In this document: positions 55,200 to 63,786 of the stretch, one piece after another | How the letters are laid out: every line of letters starts with the position of its first letter | Numbering within the stretch: position 1 is the stretch's first letter | Assembly: GCA_019359675.1 (NCBI GenBank) | Contig: JAHHGX010000081.1 | Location: 62,001 to 126,000 of the forward strand | DNA length: 64,000 nt | From: Calothrix sp. FI2-JRJ7 | GTDB lineage: Bacteria > Cyanobacteriota > Cyanobacteriia > Cyanobacteriales > Nostocaceae | Direction of reading: 5' to 3' | Program-made: the position numbers and the translations under genes | Notes under the pieces: model-generated | The model's input: only the letters and a program-made list of their open reading frames with translations | Databases searched by the model: none | Told to the model about the DNA's origin: nothing

Positions 55200-55300
55200 C
55201 TCAAGAATAGCGATTTTTTGATTTGCGTTATTGTTAGTGTGAAAGGCTTATAGTCTTGAGCAAACTGATGGTACAAAAGTAAAAATACCATCGTTTTTCT
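55200..55300 (+). ncRNA. candidate small RNA ending in an intrinsic terminator
   Basis: CTCAAGA (55200-55206) can pair with TCTTGAG (55254-55260) to close a stem of about 60 bases. It is followed at once by a terminator hairpin GATGGTA (55267-55273)/TACCATC (55286-55292) and GTTTTTCTT. There is no gene for 500 bases upstream on this strand. Exact 5' end and promoter unknown; an alternative is the leader of the DUF1815 gene with early termination. Confidence 0.4.
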
Positions 55301-55667
55301 TAAGAAAAGTAGCACATGTTACGGTGGTTCGTGAATTTTTGTGCTATTTGTAGCTTTTCCGTGCTTGACTTGTACTCAATCTGAGTTAGTGTTAAAGCGG
55401 ACTCACTACAAGAGCGAAGTCTACAAACGTTGCATTACATGAAGATAAGGTTAAATCTGACAATTCTGTCCGATATAACTAACGTCAAAAGTGAATGTTT
55501 TGATACGGCAGCAAAAATTCCTATGCACTACCTTAAGCGTGAGGTAGCTTCCGGGACTTTGTAGATAACCTGGAAATTGTAATGATTAGTTTACAATACC
55601 AGTTTATGAGAAAATCTAAAGAAAATATAAAAGTACGCCCGATACCGTGGTGTAAGGAGGAAAAAAA

Positions 55668-56015
55668 GTGTTTCTAAGATTAGCGCAACAACACAGGCAA
55701 TTTGTCCAAGACTTGGTAATGAATTTACAGGCATTGGCGATAGTACTCGAACGTCGTGGCTATCCTGCATCTTGCTATACCTGTGGCGACCAAATGAACA
55801 GTGCTTCATTTATGGTGAGCTTAGGAGAAAACCACTTAATTCGCTTTTTGGTATCCGATTATGGAATTACCTGGACTGAAATGCGTGATGACCGTGAGTT
55901 AATGAAGTTGGAAGGAGCAGAGGCTGTTAATCAGTTGCAAGAATTGGCTAATATTGTCAAATACTCTATGCAAGAGAAAGGCGCCGCTAACAAAACCCTT
56001 GCCAAGCGTCACTAA
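55668..56015 (+). CDS. DUF1815 family protein
   Basis: 115 residues with a GTG start preceded by a near-perfect AAGGAGG ribosome-binding site, which fixes the start. The sequence FLRLAQQHRQFVQDLVMNLQ, CYTCGDQMNSASFMVSLGEN and FLVSDYGITWTEMRDD matches DUF1815, a small cytoplasmic family confined to cyanobacteria. A CxxC (CYTC) could bind metal or be redox-active. Function unknown. A long leader of about 350 bases without a gene precedes it. Confidence 0.8.
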   Translation: MFLRLAQQHRQFVQDLVMNLQALAIVLERRGYPASCYTCGDQMNSASFMVSLGENHLIRFLVSDYGITWTEMRDDRELMKLEGAEAVNQLQELANIVKYSMQEKGAANKTLAKRH

Positions 56016-56617
56016 GTATAATAAATACAACTAGTATATTTATTTACAAAGTGCGTGAAGACAAGGTAATTATGAAATGCTCCTACTGGGAATGCTAATA
56101 GCTAATTGCTTGTTTTTAAAACGATACCAAAGTGCTAAAAACGCTGTTAGCCTTTAGCCATTGCCCTGAAGCCCAGAAAGCAAGCGTGCAAGACACTCAC
56201 CTTATCTCAATAAGATTTAATACTAGCAAGTGGTTTTGCAGTAATAAATCAACGAGAGCAGTGATGTTCAGTTGAATAGGAAGCGTATATAGCACCGAAG
56301 CGAGTTAACTAGAATTTAATCATGAGCAAGTCAGGCGGTCATGTTCATGAATGGGGTGACATACGAGTAATAAAACCGAAAGCGATTCGACTCGCGGTGC
56401 TATAATTGCTGACCAACAAAGAAATTAAACACAAACAAATACGTATTGGACTTCAACTCTTAGAGTTATAAATATTCAGGGCTTTTCGATACTTGTTGAA
56501 TTATTTCTCAAATTTTTTAGTTACGAGTCATTTTCCCGCTTAACTACAATATCTATTGTTATGCTATTTCCAGAGCAGAATCGAAATAGTTAGGCATAAA
56601 AATGGGAAAGTTTTAAT
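56016..56617. other. 602-base stretch without a coding gene
   Basis: No protein gene seen. It contains the inverted-repeat structure at 56288-56404 and otherwise AT-rich sequence. Confidence 0.5.
56288..56404. other. 117-base inverted-repeat structure (structured RNA or small mobile element)
   Basis: TATAGCACCG (56288-56297) pairs perfectly with CGGTGCTATA (56395-56404). After a 3-base bulge, CGAGT (56301-56305) pairs with ACTCG (56390-56394). Inside, two TCATGA copies can also pair. No match to 6S, SRP, tmRNA or RNase P hallmarks. The strand is not determined. Confidence 0.45.
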
Positions 56618-57112
56618 ATGTCCGAAGAAAAAGTAAATCAATACTCGTTACCCACAAGTACAATTACCAATCCATCATCTAGTACATACGAAAACTGGTT
56701 CGAGTACCCAGTGCGCGTATATCCTCACCATACAGACTATGCTGGAGTAGTCTGGCATGGCACTTATTTAACTTGGATGGAGGAAGCACGTGTTGAGTAT
56801 TTACGCACTTGCGGTATAAACTATGCCGATTTAGTTGCTTTAGGTTGCGATTTACCAGTTGTAGAGTTATCTATACGTTACCATCGGTCACTGCAACTAG
56901 GAACAACAGCAATTTTAAAAACCCGCATGGGAGATTTAAGCGGTGTACGTATTAATTTTGATTATGCTCTCGAATCTGAAGATACCCAAGAGTTATATTT
57001 AACCGCAGCAGTAACACTCGTAGCTGTAGACCGAGAGCGTGGTAAAATAATGCGCCAACTCCCAGCTAACGTCAAAGATGCGCTTCTCAAAATTTCTAAC
57101 CCTATGAATTAG
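56618..57112 (+). CDS. acyl-CoA thioesterase, 4HBT hotdog family
   Basis: 164 residues: a polar N-terminal extension of about 25 residues, then a single hotdog domain. The catalytic loop HHTDYAGVVWHGTYLTWMEEAR carries the 4HBT-type Asp (Asp40). It is followed by YLRTCGINYADLVALG and a beta sheet ending in VTLVAVDRERGKI. It hydrolyses an acyl-CoA in the cytosol; relatives in cyanobacteria include the 1,4-dihydroxy-2-naphthoyl-CoA thioesterase of phylloquinone synthesis, but the substrate is not certain here. Monocistronic by position. Confidence 0.8.
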   Translation: MSEEKVNQYSLPTSTITNPSSSTYENWFEYPVRVYPHHTDYAGVVWHGTYLTWMEEARVEYLRTCGINYADLVALGCDLPVVELSIRYHRSLQLGTTAILKTRMGDLSGVRINFDYALESEDTQELYLTAAVTLVAVDRERGKIMRQLPANVKDALLKISNPMN

Positions 57113-57304
57113 ATTATCATTTCTATTAAGATAGCGTGGAAGGATTTGAGTTCCCCACGCTTTTATGCTGGTATAAAATATAATTCAATACGTACAATAA
57201 GATACCAAACCTTTCTCTTAAATGTCATAAGTACCCCGAAGGATGTCAGTGTATGGAGTTGTGACTATAAGTTATACTGTGCAATACAAGGGACAGAGAA
57301 TTAA

Positions 57305-57484
57305 TTATCTACCACTGCGCGTATTTTGAGTAAACTGTTGAATTAGATCAAGTAAAGTTATACCGTAACCTGCCTGTAAAAAGAAAATTACTGCGGCAAT
57401 TAATGCTGCATTTACAAGTGTTGTTTTAATGACTCTGAGAAGAAATGTAAAGATAATCCACGCTACAATTAAAGCTACGAACAT
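57305..57484 (-). CDS. 59-residue hydrophobic membrane protein
   Basis: ATG at 57484 to TAA at 57305. The sequence starts MFVALIVAWIIFTFLLRVIK and continues TTLVNAALIAAVIFFLQAGY, giving two hydrophobic segments with a basic spacer, then a polar tail ending NTRSGR. It lies 238 bases downstream of dxr on the same strand. The clean hydrophobic-polar pattern argues that it is real; the ribosome-binding site is weak. Unknown function. Confidence 0.55.
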   Translation of the reverse strand: MFVALIVAWIIFTFLLRVIKTTLVNAALIAAVIFFLQAGYGITLLDLIQQFTQNTRSGR

Positions 57485-57722
57485 ATATTGTATAAAAGTA
57501 GTTAAGTATGAGTTTTAGTCAGTGGCTAATGGGTAAGTTTTAATTCTGAACCAAAACAACGATAATAGTACTCGATTTTTATGAGACTTAAAATAAATTT
57601 AAGTATTTATTGTTGCTATCATTGACATTGATTGTTACATCTGTCTATTGAATTATGTTTTCTCTATGCTCTTCGTGGCTTTGTTTCCCCCGGATTTATA
57701 CATCCGAGGGTTGACAACTAGA

Positions 57723-58913
57723 CTAACGTAATGAAATAAACTGGGGACGAGTTTCTAATTGCGATAGAAAATCTATAACTTGTTGTCTTGCCCATTTATC
57801 GGCGCCTATAATATCTTCCAAAGAAGGATTTTGTGCATTATTATGACGCGCACACGTCATTTCAATACAACGTGGGATATCTAAAAACTTAATTTTCTCA
57901 TCTAAAAACAGAGCTACTGCCTGTTCATTAGCTGCGTTTAATACTGCTGGCATCGAACCACCTGCCCGACCTGCTGCGTATGCTAAATTCATACATGGGT
58001 ATTTTTGATGGTCAGGTTCACGGAAAGTCAAATTTCCAGCTTTGACTAAATCGAGACGTTCCCAGTCTGTAAAAATTCTTTCGGGATATGACATTGCATA
58101 CAGCAATGGTAAACGCATATCAGCCCAACCAAGTTGAGCTAGTACTGAGGTATCTTGAAGTTCAATTAGTGAGTGAATAATACTTTGCGGATGAATTACA
58201 ATTTCGATGTTATCGTAGTCCATCCCAAACAAAAAGTGTGCTTCAATTACTTCTAAGCCTTTATTCATCAGGGTTGCAGAATCAACGGTAATTTTGCGTC
58301 CCATTGACCAGTTTGGATGCTTTAAAGCATCGGCAACTGTAACTGAAGCTAAATCGGATACTGCCCAGTCACGGAAGGCGCCTCCTGAAGCTGTCAGAAT
58401 AATCTTACGTAATCCGTGAGTTGGTACACCTTGTAAACATTGAAATATTGCAGAATGTTCTGAGTCAGCAGGTAGTAATTTAACACCATACTCTTCAATT
58501 AAAGGTAGAACAACTGGGGCGCCTGCAATTAAAGTTTCTTTGTTAGCAAGAGCAATATTTTTACCTGCTTTAATTGCTGCGATAGTTGGAAGTAAACCAG
58601 CACAACCAACTATACCTGTAACAACGCTTTGGGAATCACCATAAGCAGCTACCTCAATAATTCCAGCTTCACCTGCAAGCAAAATTGGTTTGTAATCAAG
58701 GTCTTTAATGCCATCTTGAAGTATCGGCAATTTTTCAGGAGCGCAAATTGCTGCTATACTCGGTCGAAACTGCCGAATCTGTTTGATTAGCATTTCAACA
58801 TTATTACCAGCCGCTAACCCTACAACCCTGAATTGGTCAGGATATTGTGCCACAATATCTAAAGTTTGGGTTCCAATTGAACCTGTGGAACCAAGAAGAG
58901 TTATTGCTTTCAC
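57723..58913 (-). CDS. dxr: 1-deoxy-D-xylulose 5-phosphate reductoisomerase
   Basis: 396 residues, the usual length. NADPH-binding start [32 protein letters not shown], the substrate/metal region [15 protein letters not shown] with the catalytic Asp and Glu, [34 protein letters not shown] and [10 protein letters not shown] are all intact. It converts DXP to 2-C-methyl-D-erythritol 4-phosphate in the MEP pathway, feeding carotenoids, phytol and quinones. Cytosolic homodimer. Single gene; 53 bases separate it from the pentapeptide-repeat gene upstream on the same strand. Confidence 0.96.
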   Translation of the reverse strand: MKAITLLGSTGSIGTQTLDIVAQYPDQFRVVGLAAGNNVEMLIKQIRQFRPSIAAICAPEKLPILQDGIKDLDYKPILLAGEAGIIEVAAYGDSQSVVTGIVGCAGLLPTIAAIKAGKNIALANKETLIAGAPVVLPLIEEYGVKLLPADSEHSAIFQCLQGVPTHGLRKIILTASGGAFRDWAVSDLASVTVADALKHPNWSMGRKITVDSATLMNKGLEVIEAHFLFGMDYDNIEIVIHPQSIIHSLIELQDTSVLAQLGWADMRLPLLYAMSYPERIFTDWERLDLVKAGNLTFREPDHQKYPCMNLAYAAGRAGGSMPAVLNAANEQAVALFLDEKIKFLDIPRCIEMTCARHNNAQNPSLEDIIGADKWARQQVIDFLSQLETRPQFISLR

Positions 58914-58966
58914 AATTTTTTAATTATTAAAGAATAACTCTAATATAAAATGCTTTGGCATTTACA

Positions 58967-59464
58967 TTATGGGCACATTAGTGTTTCGCGAGTGTCGCGT
59001 CCGGTTTTGGAATTTGTACCTTTGGCGACTTTACATAATTTCTCTTGCTCGTCGTCGCGTAATAATACGTCGGTAAAGTCTGCTCCATCGATTACGGCGC
59101 CATCAAATTTTGCACTAGCAGCAAAAGCTCCTTCTAATACTGCGTTGGTTAAGTTCGCTTTAACTAAGCGTGCGGAGTCTAAGGTAGCGTTTGTTAAATC
59201 AGCACCTGTAAAATCTACTGACTCAAGGTTTGAAGCAAAGAAACTTACACCGCGCAAATTAGAGTTAGTAAAGTTGCTTTGCTTTAAGTTGGCTTTGGTA
59301 AAGCTAGAGTCGCTCAAGTCACGTCCTGAAAAATCAGCGTCAATCAAAATCTCTTTGTTATAGTCGAGTGCAAAACTCGCAGGCGCCAGCCCGAAGTTGA
59401 AAGTTAAGCAAATTATTCCGTAAAAGAATAAACTAAGTATATACGTCCAAATACGTTTAGTCAT
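58967..59464 (-). CDS. exported pentapeptide-repeat protein (thylakoid lumen type)
   Basis: 165 residues with a signal peptide (ILSLFFYGIICLTFNFGLAPASFA) and a run of A(D/N)Lxx pentapeptides (ADFSGRDLSDSSFTKANLKQ and on to FDGAVIDGADFTDVLLR), forming a right-handed quadrilateral beta-helix. It ends with a short Cys-containing tail (EKLCKVAKGTNSKTGRDTRE), with the second Cys at the end (LMCP). This layout matches lumenal pentapeptide proteins of cyanobacteria and plastids (TL15/TL17 type). Its start is 26 bases from the divergent YraN gene, so their promoters must overlap. Confidence 0.85.
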   Translation of the reverse strand: MTKRIWTYILSLFFYGIICLTFNFGLAPASFALDYNKEILIDADFSGRDLSDSSFTKANLKQSNFTNSNLRGVSFFASNLESVDFTGADLTNATLDSARLVKANLTNAVLEGAFAASAKFDGAVIDGADFTDVLLRDDEQEKLCKVAKGTNSKTGRDTRETLMCP

Positions 59465-59490
59465 ATAGTTTTGAAGTAGTATTTACATCT

Positions 59491-59934
59491 ATGGCTCCTT
59501 CTAATCATTATCTCGACATCGGTACATTAGGTGAAGACTTTGTAGCCGAGTGGTTAGCTGAAAATGGCTCAAAAATTCTACACCGTAGATGGAAGAGTGG
59601 TCGTAGAGGAGAAATTGATATTATTGCGCTCGTTGAAGCAAAAGAAAAAATAAATATTACTACTCAAGATTTAACACTAGCGTTTGTTGAAGTGAAAACG
59701 CGCAGCGCACGAAACTGGGACTCTGGAGGAAGATATGCCGTAGAGTCACGTAAACAAACTAAATTAAGGATAGCAGCACAAATGTTTCTGGCAGAACACC
59801 CAGATAAAGAAAACTATACGTGTCGCTTTGATGTTGCTATCGTCTGTTGTAAGCCAAAACCTAAAAGCCAACATGCAGAAAATTTAGAGTATTATTTAAC
59901 CCTACAAGAATATATTACAGGTGCTTTTGATTGA
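59491..59934 (+). CDS. YraN family (UPF0102) nuclease-like protein
   Basis: 147 residues, GTLGEDFVAEWLAENG at the start, then RRGEIDII (Glu41, Asp43) and LAFVEVKTR (Glu67, Lys69): the intact PD-(D/E)xK core of the YraN/UPF0102 family, related to Holliday junction resolvases. Biological role uncertain; found throughout bacteria. It has a cyanobacterial-type insertion between the two motifs (EAKEKINITTQDLT). Divergent from the pentapeptide-repeat gene. Confidence 0.88.
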   Translation: MAPSNHYLDIGTLGEDFVAEWLAENGSKILHRRWKSGRRGEIDIIALVEAKEKINITTQDLTLAFVEVKTRSARNWDSGGRYAVESRKQTKLRIAAQMFLAEHPDKENYTCRFDVAIVCCKPKPKSQHAENLEYYLTLQEYITGAFD

Positions 59935-60013
59935 GATGCCGATAACTGGTAGGGTCAAGTCCTAACTACCAGTCACCGTACAATTATTCAATTATTTTCT
60001 CAAACTTAACTTT

Positions 60014-60403
60014 TTAAGCGAGTGTTTCTGGGCAATAACCCAAACCTCGCACAAACTGTTGACGGAACGCTTCAATTTCTTCTCTTTCAGGATTTCCATG
60101 TGAGACTATCGCGACTTGATAGCGACGCATTACATCAACAGGATACTGTCCAGCTTCTAGACTCCACAGTGCCATTTGTACCCGCATTGGTGGTTCGTAA
60201 GCAATTCCTAACTCGTTTAAGAACGCGCGAAAATCACCATCTATGTCCGATGATACTTGACCTGTAAGTTTAACTCGTACCACCCAGCCATCAATTTGAT
60301 GAATCACAGTTACGAAAGAAACAGGCAACTGTGGTCGGGAGTGTAAAAATTGAATTACTCTTAAGGTTAGACTGGCATTTGCCAGGTAATACAAATGTTC
60401 CAT
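60014..60403 (-). CDS. conserved protein of unknown function
   Basis: 129 residues from the ATG at 60403 (MEHLYYLANASLTLRVIQFL); a TTG at 60427 would add eight. An alpha/beta protein with VSFVTVIHQIDGWVVRVKL and a conserved-looking ending (RRYQVAIVSHGNPEREEIEA, FVRGLGYCPETLA). No signal peptide, membrane segment or recognised catalytic motif. I believe it recurs in other cyanobacteria but cannot name it. Convergent with the YraN gene, 79 bases away. Confidence 0.6.
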   Translation of the reverse strand: MEHLYYLANASLTLRVIQFLHSRPQLPVSFVTVIHQIDGWVVRVKLTGQVSSDIDGDFRAFLNELGIAYEPPMRVQMALWSLEAGQYPVDVMRRYQVAIVSHGNPEREEIEAFRQQFVRGLGYCPETLA

Positions 60404-60491
60404 TTCGCTGCTTGGGATGAAAGCCAATCCTACATATCTATTATTGGAACAATAACCCCATCATCCGGTAGGGTAAAAGCCCCCGTTTTTT

Positions 60492-60511
60492 ATTGGGTAG
60501 GTTTACCCAAT
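60492..60511 (+). terminator. hairpin with T-rich tail, no obvious upstream gene
   Basis: ATTGGGTA (60492-60499), loop GGTT, TACCCAAT (60504-60511), then TTTTATATTTT. The nearest upstream gene on this strand ends at 59934 with an oppositely directed gene in between. It may mark an unannotated transcript or an early stop in the queA leader. Confidence 0.4.
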
Positions 60512-60643
60512 TTTTATATTTTCGTTTACGTGTCACCTAATAGTACTCATCATAAACTCAAAAGATAAGATTGACCCCTAATCGCGTAAAGTTCATTTAT
60601 AAAGAAAAGCTAAAATTACTTTATATCCATTATCAGAATCTAG

Positions 60644-61783
60644 ATGCAGCAGGACTTAGAGCAACTCAATTTCAATCCCACCTCCACAGACGGAGAGAAA
60701 TATTGTGATTTAGACCGTTCGACAGCTGGTTACGACTACGATTTACCCGAACAATTGATAGCTCAAAATCCAGCAGTTCCCCGTGACAGTTCAAAATTGC
60801 TAGTAGTAAATTCGACTAGTAAAACTAATACTAGTTCCCTTTTACACCATATATTCCGTGATTTACCGGATATTTTACAACCTGGTGATTTATTGATAAT
60901 GAACGACACCAAGGTTTTGAGTGCGCGTTTACACGGTCGTAAATCTACTGGCGCCAAGTTGGAAGTTTTACTCTTAGAAGAGCGTGAACAAAATTGTTGG
61001 TTGGCATTGGTAAAACCAGGAAAGCGATTTAAGATTGGTTCACAGATATTTTTTGAGGCGCCTCCTTATGATGGCACACTAGCAGCGACAGTAATAGACT
61101 CAGATAAAGCAACAGGTGGACGGGTATTAAAATTTCATGTGCCAAATGGAAAATCTTTGGTGCAATTATTAGATACATTCGGCGAAGTACCATTACCTCC
61201 GTACATAACACAAAGCCAAGCATCCGACGAGCAGTATCAAACCGTATATGCTAATACGCCAGGTGCAGTAGCGGCGCCAACAGCAGGGCTACATTTTACA
61301 CCTGAACTACTTGACACATTAGAGAAAAAAGGCATAAACCACGCGTTTATAACTCTACATGTGGGTGTAGGAACGTTTCGTCCCGTCGAAGTTGAAGATG
61401 TAACTACACACACAATGCACTCCGAATGGATAGAAGTGCCATCTACGACAGTCGAGCAAATCAAAGCAACGCAACACAAAGGTGGAAGAATTATAGCAGT
61501 AGGAACAACCGTTGTTAGAGCATTAGAAGGCGCCGCAGCAGAAACCGGGGAAATAACAGAATTTTGCGGCAAGACAAATTTATTTATCTACCCTGGTTTT
61601 CAATGGCGAGTCATTGAGGGGTTAATAACCAACTTCCACTTACCTCGCTCCAGTTTACTAATGCTAGTCAGCGCACTTATCGGTCGAGAAAACTTACTCA
61701 ATATATACAAAGAAGCAATAAACGAGAATTACCGCTTCTACTCATTTGGTGACGCAATGCTAATTCTCCCTGAAAAAACATAA
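60644..61783 (+). CDS. queA: S-adenosylmethionine:tRNA ribosyltransferase-isomerase
   Basis: 379 residues. After a polar N-terminal extension of about 26 residues, the QueA core begins YDYDLPEQLIAQNPAVPRDS. DLLIMNDTKVLSARLHGRK, PLPPYI, NTPGAVAAPTAGLHFTPELL, THTMHSEWIEV, VRALEGAA and TNFHLPRSSLLMLVSALIG are all intact. It transfers the ribosyl part of SAM to preQ1 in tRNA wobble position 34 to make epoxyqueuosine. No preQ1 riboswitch was seen upstream. Family length is about 345, so the extension is the only oddity; a later start is possible. Confidence 0.94.
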   Translation: MQQDLEQLNFNPTSTDGEKYCDLDRSTAGYDYDLPEQLIAQNPAVPRDSSKLLVVNSTSKTNTSSLLHHIFRDLPDILQPGDLLIMNDTKVLSARLHGRKSTGAKLEVLLLEEREQNCWLALVKPGKRFKIGSQIFFEAPPYDGTLAATVIDSDKATGGRVLKFHVPNGKSLVQLLDTFGEVPLPPYITQSQASDEQYQTVYANTPGAVAAPTAGLHFTPELLDTLEKKGINHAFITLHVGVGTFRPVEVEDVTTHTMHSEWIEVPSTTVEQIKATQHKGGRIIAVGTTVVRALEGAAAETGEITEFCGKTNLFIYPGFQWRVIEGLITNFHLPRSSLLMLVSALIGRENLLNIYKEAINENYRFYSFGDAMLILPEKT

Positions 61784-61871
61784 ATATTCATCCATCACAC
61801 TGTATATTTCATCCGCAATACTGGGAAACCTAGACTTATAGCCTTTAAATATAAGTACAGGTCTACCTGAT

Positions 61872-63026
61872 ATGTCTCATAATTATCATTCTCATAAGTA
61901 TTTACGCCTTTATTCCCGAATTACGCTTTTTACAGCTTCTGTTTTATTAGCACTAACGGCGCCGAGTTTCTTAAACACTCATAGTAAACTATTGGCACAA
62001 AACGTTGTTACTCAAGACTTAGAAGCAGCAGGTTTATACCAGCAAGGTGTAATCCGTTACAGCCGTGGAGATTATCAGGGTGGAGAAATGTTACTAAGGC
62101 AAGCATTACAGCGCGACCCCAACTTAGCAGCCGCGCGGACTTATCTTGGTAACATCATGTTGAAGCAAAATCGTATTGAATCAGCAGTACAAGAATATTC
62201 AGAAGCAGTACGAATAGACCCAAACTTTGCAGAAGGTTACTTTAACTTAGGTTTAGGACTGCACAAGCAAGGACAACGCGAAACAGCAATAACTGCCTAT
62301 CGTCAAGGATTAGTGGTTAACCCAACAATGGCAGCAGCACACTATAACATGGGGTTAGCATTATACGAACTAGGACAAATAAACGAAGCAATAACAGCTT
62401 ACCAACAGGGAATAAATATCGACAGCAGTAATGCAAACGCTTACTACAACTTAGCTATTGCTTTAGAACAAACAGGACAAGTTCAAGAAGCAATGAATTC
62501 ATATCGCCAAGCATTAAACATCAATCCAGATAACGCTGCTGCTTATAATCGTTTAGGTAGTTTAATGGCAAAAAGCGGTCTAACAACCGAAGCTGTAGCA
62601 ACTTACACTGAATCAATTCGTCGTACAGCCGTAAATCCAGATGCTTATTATAGTATCGGCATGGCTTGGATGAACCAAGGTGAATATAAAAAAGCAAACA
62701 GAGCATTCAAACGCGCGCAGCAACAATATCGCCAACAAGGTAATATTCAACTAGTCGAAAAAATCGAACAACTAATCATCCAAACAGCACAAGGTGACAA
62801 ACCCATCACACCAGCTGCATCTGAACCTCAAGTTCAACCCGAAGCAACAACCCAAACTGAAACCCCAACCGAAAACACCGAAACCCAAACTCAAACTGAA
62901 ACCCCAACCGAAAACACCGAAACTCAAACTCAAACTCAACCCAATAATTCCAGCGAATCAACCCAAACAAAAGTAATAGAATTCGGTCAACCAGTGCCAG
63001 CCGAATTAGAACAAAATAAAAGTTAA
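61872..63026 (+). CDS. exported or anchored TPR protein with a low-complexity tail
   Basis: 384 residues. A hydrophobic N-terminal segment (RITLFTASVLLALTAPSFL) looks like a signal peptide. Residues about 50-300 are seven tetratricopeptide repeats (LYQQGVIRYSRGDYQGGEML, YFNLGLGLHKQGQRETAITA, and so on), a scaffold for protein contacts. The last 75 residues are Thr/Gln/Glu-rich and contain a 13-residue unit (QTETPTENTETQT) repeated exactly. The family is common in cyanobacteria; partners unknown. It follows queA by 88 bases on the same strand. Confidence 0.8.
   Translation: MSHNYHSHKYLRLYSRITLFTASVLLALTAPSFLNTHSKLLAQNVVTQDLEAAGLYQQGVIRYSRGDYQGGEMLLRQALQRDPNLAAARTYLGNIMLKQNRIESAVQEYSEAVRIDPNFAEGYFNLGLGLHKQGQRETAITAYRQGLVVNPTMAAAHYNMGLALYELGQINEAITAYQQGINIDSSNANAYYNLAIALEQTGQVQEAMNSYRQALNINPDNAAAYNRLGSLMAKSGLTTEAVATYTESIRRTAVNPDAYYSIGMAWMNQGEYKKANRAFKRAQQQYRQQGNIQLVEKIEQLIIQTAQGDKPITPAASEPQVQPEATTQTETPTENTETQTQTETPTENTETQTQTQPNNSSESTQTKVIEFGQPVPAELEQNKS
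62853..62930. repeat. tandem 39-bp duplication inside the TPR gene
   Basis: Two head-to-tail units, 62853-62891 and 62892-62930, differ by one base and encode QTETPTENTETQT twice. In frame, so copy number can change without breaking the gene. Confidence 0.85.
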
Positions 63027-63037
63027 TACCTCTTGTA

Positions 63038-63058
63038 GCACAGGCATCCTGCCTGTGC
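63038..63058. repeat. REP-like hairpin (ACAGGCA...TGCCTGT family)
   Basis: GCACAGGCA-TCC-TGCCTGTGC, nine-base perfect arms, just downstream of the TPR gene. It is followed at 63076-63150 by ACCACAGAGACCACGAGAG and GCAAAGGTCGCAAAG repeats, which recur at 41817-42010 and 25621-25650. Confidence 0.8.
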
Positions 63059-63157
63059 AGTCACGTCACTTTCTTTACCACAGAGACCACGAGAGTTCAC
63101 AGAGGAAGAGAGTAAGAAAATTAACCGCAAAAGGCGCAAAGGTCGCAAAGAAAAACA

Positions 63158-63739
63158 TCAGTGAGAGAGCAAATAACCTAAAGCACGACGAACATATAAT
63201 TGCCACGATTCTGTAGTAGGTGGAAAAATTAACCCATAAAGCATAATGCCGCTCATCATGTCAAACACAATACCTGGCTCTAAATTTACAGAAACTTCTT
63301 TTCTCGCTTTTGCCCTTTCTATAACTACAGCAAAAGCATCTCGTCGAGGTTGTAAATACTTTTCCCAATAAATACGCGCGAACTGAGAATTACTCGATGC
63401 ACTACTAATTATCATCGCTACAGTCTTTCTTCCTAGAGGAGTAAAAGTTATTTGCGCGGCGCCTTCAATTAATGCATCAATGTCACTCCATATACTTCCT
63501 GTGTCAGGGATTTCCACATCTTGCCTAACACTCTCAATCGCATCAGCTACTAATTCTTCTTTAGATGTGTAGCGTCGATAAATAGTCGTCTTACCCACAC
63601 CCGCGCGCGCGGCAATTCCATCAATACTCATAGCATCAAACCCTACTTCAGCAAGAAGTTCTAGGGTTGCTTGCAGCATTGCTTGATGAGATTGGAGACT
63701 CCTGGGTCTTCCTGGCGATTTTTTGCTGTTACTACTCAT
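63158..63739 (-). CDS. TetR/AcrR family transcriptional regulator
   Basis: 193 residues. N-terminal TetR DNA-binding domain: GRPRSLQSHQAMLQATLELL, GFDAMSIDGIAARAGVGKTT, IYRRYTSKEELVADAI (helix-turn-helix about residues 30-52). The C-terminal ligand domain (FTPLGRKTVAMIISSAS, YLQPRRDAFAVVIERAKA) resembles the TetR_C_16 group. It likely represses itself and the divergent gene at 63787; a perfect palindrome lies between them. Ligand unknown. Confidence 0.88.
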   Translation of the reverse strand: MSSNSKKSPGRPRSLQSHQAMLQATLELLAEVGFDAMSIDGIAARAGVGKTTIYRRYTSKEELVADAIESVRQDVEIPDTGSIWSDIDALIEGAAQITFTPLGRKTVAMIISSASSNSQFARIYWEKYLQPRRDAFAVVIERAKARKEVSVNLEPGIVFDMMSGIMLYGLIFPPTTESWQLYVRRALGYLLSH

Positions 63740-63755
63740 ATATGTTATTATATTT

Positions 63756-63770
63756 ACGATACAGTATCGT
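63756..63770. promoter_or_regulatory. candidate TetR operator
   Basis: ACGATACAGTATCGT, perfect seven-base arms around one A, in the 47-base gap between the TetR gene and the divergent gene. Position and symmetry fit autoregulation. Confidence 0.65.
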
Positions 63771-63786
63771 ATTTAAAAAGTGAAAT

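Noticed and set aside
56288-56404. Known RNAs (6S, SRP, tmRNA, RNase P) for the structured region
   Set aside because: None of the sequence hallmarks I know for these RNAs is present.
60428-60643. preQ1 riboswitch upstream of queA
   Set aside because: No sequence resembling the preQ1 aptamer core was found, only a hairpin with a T-rich tail.
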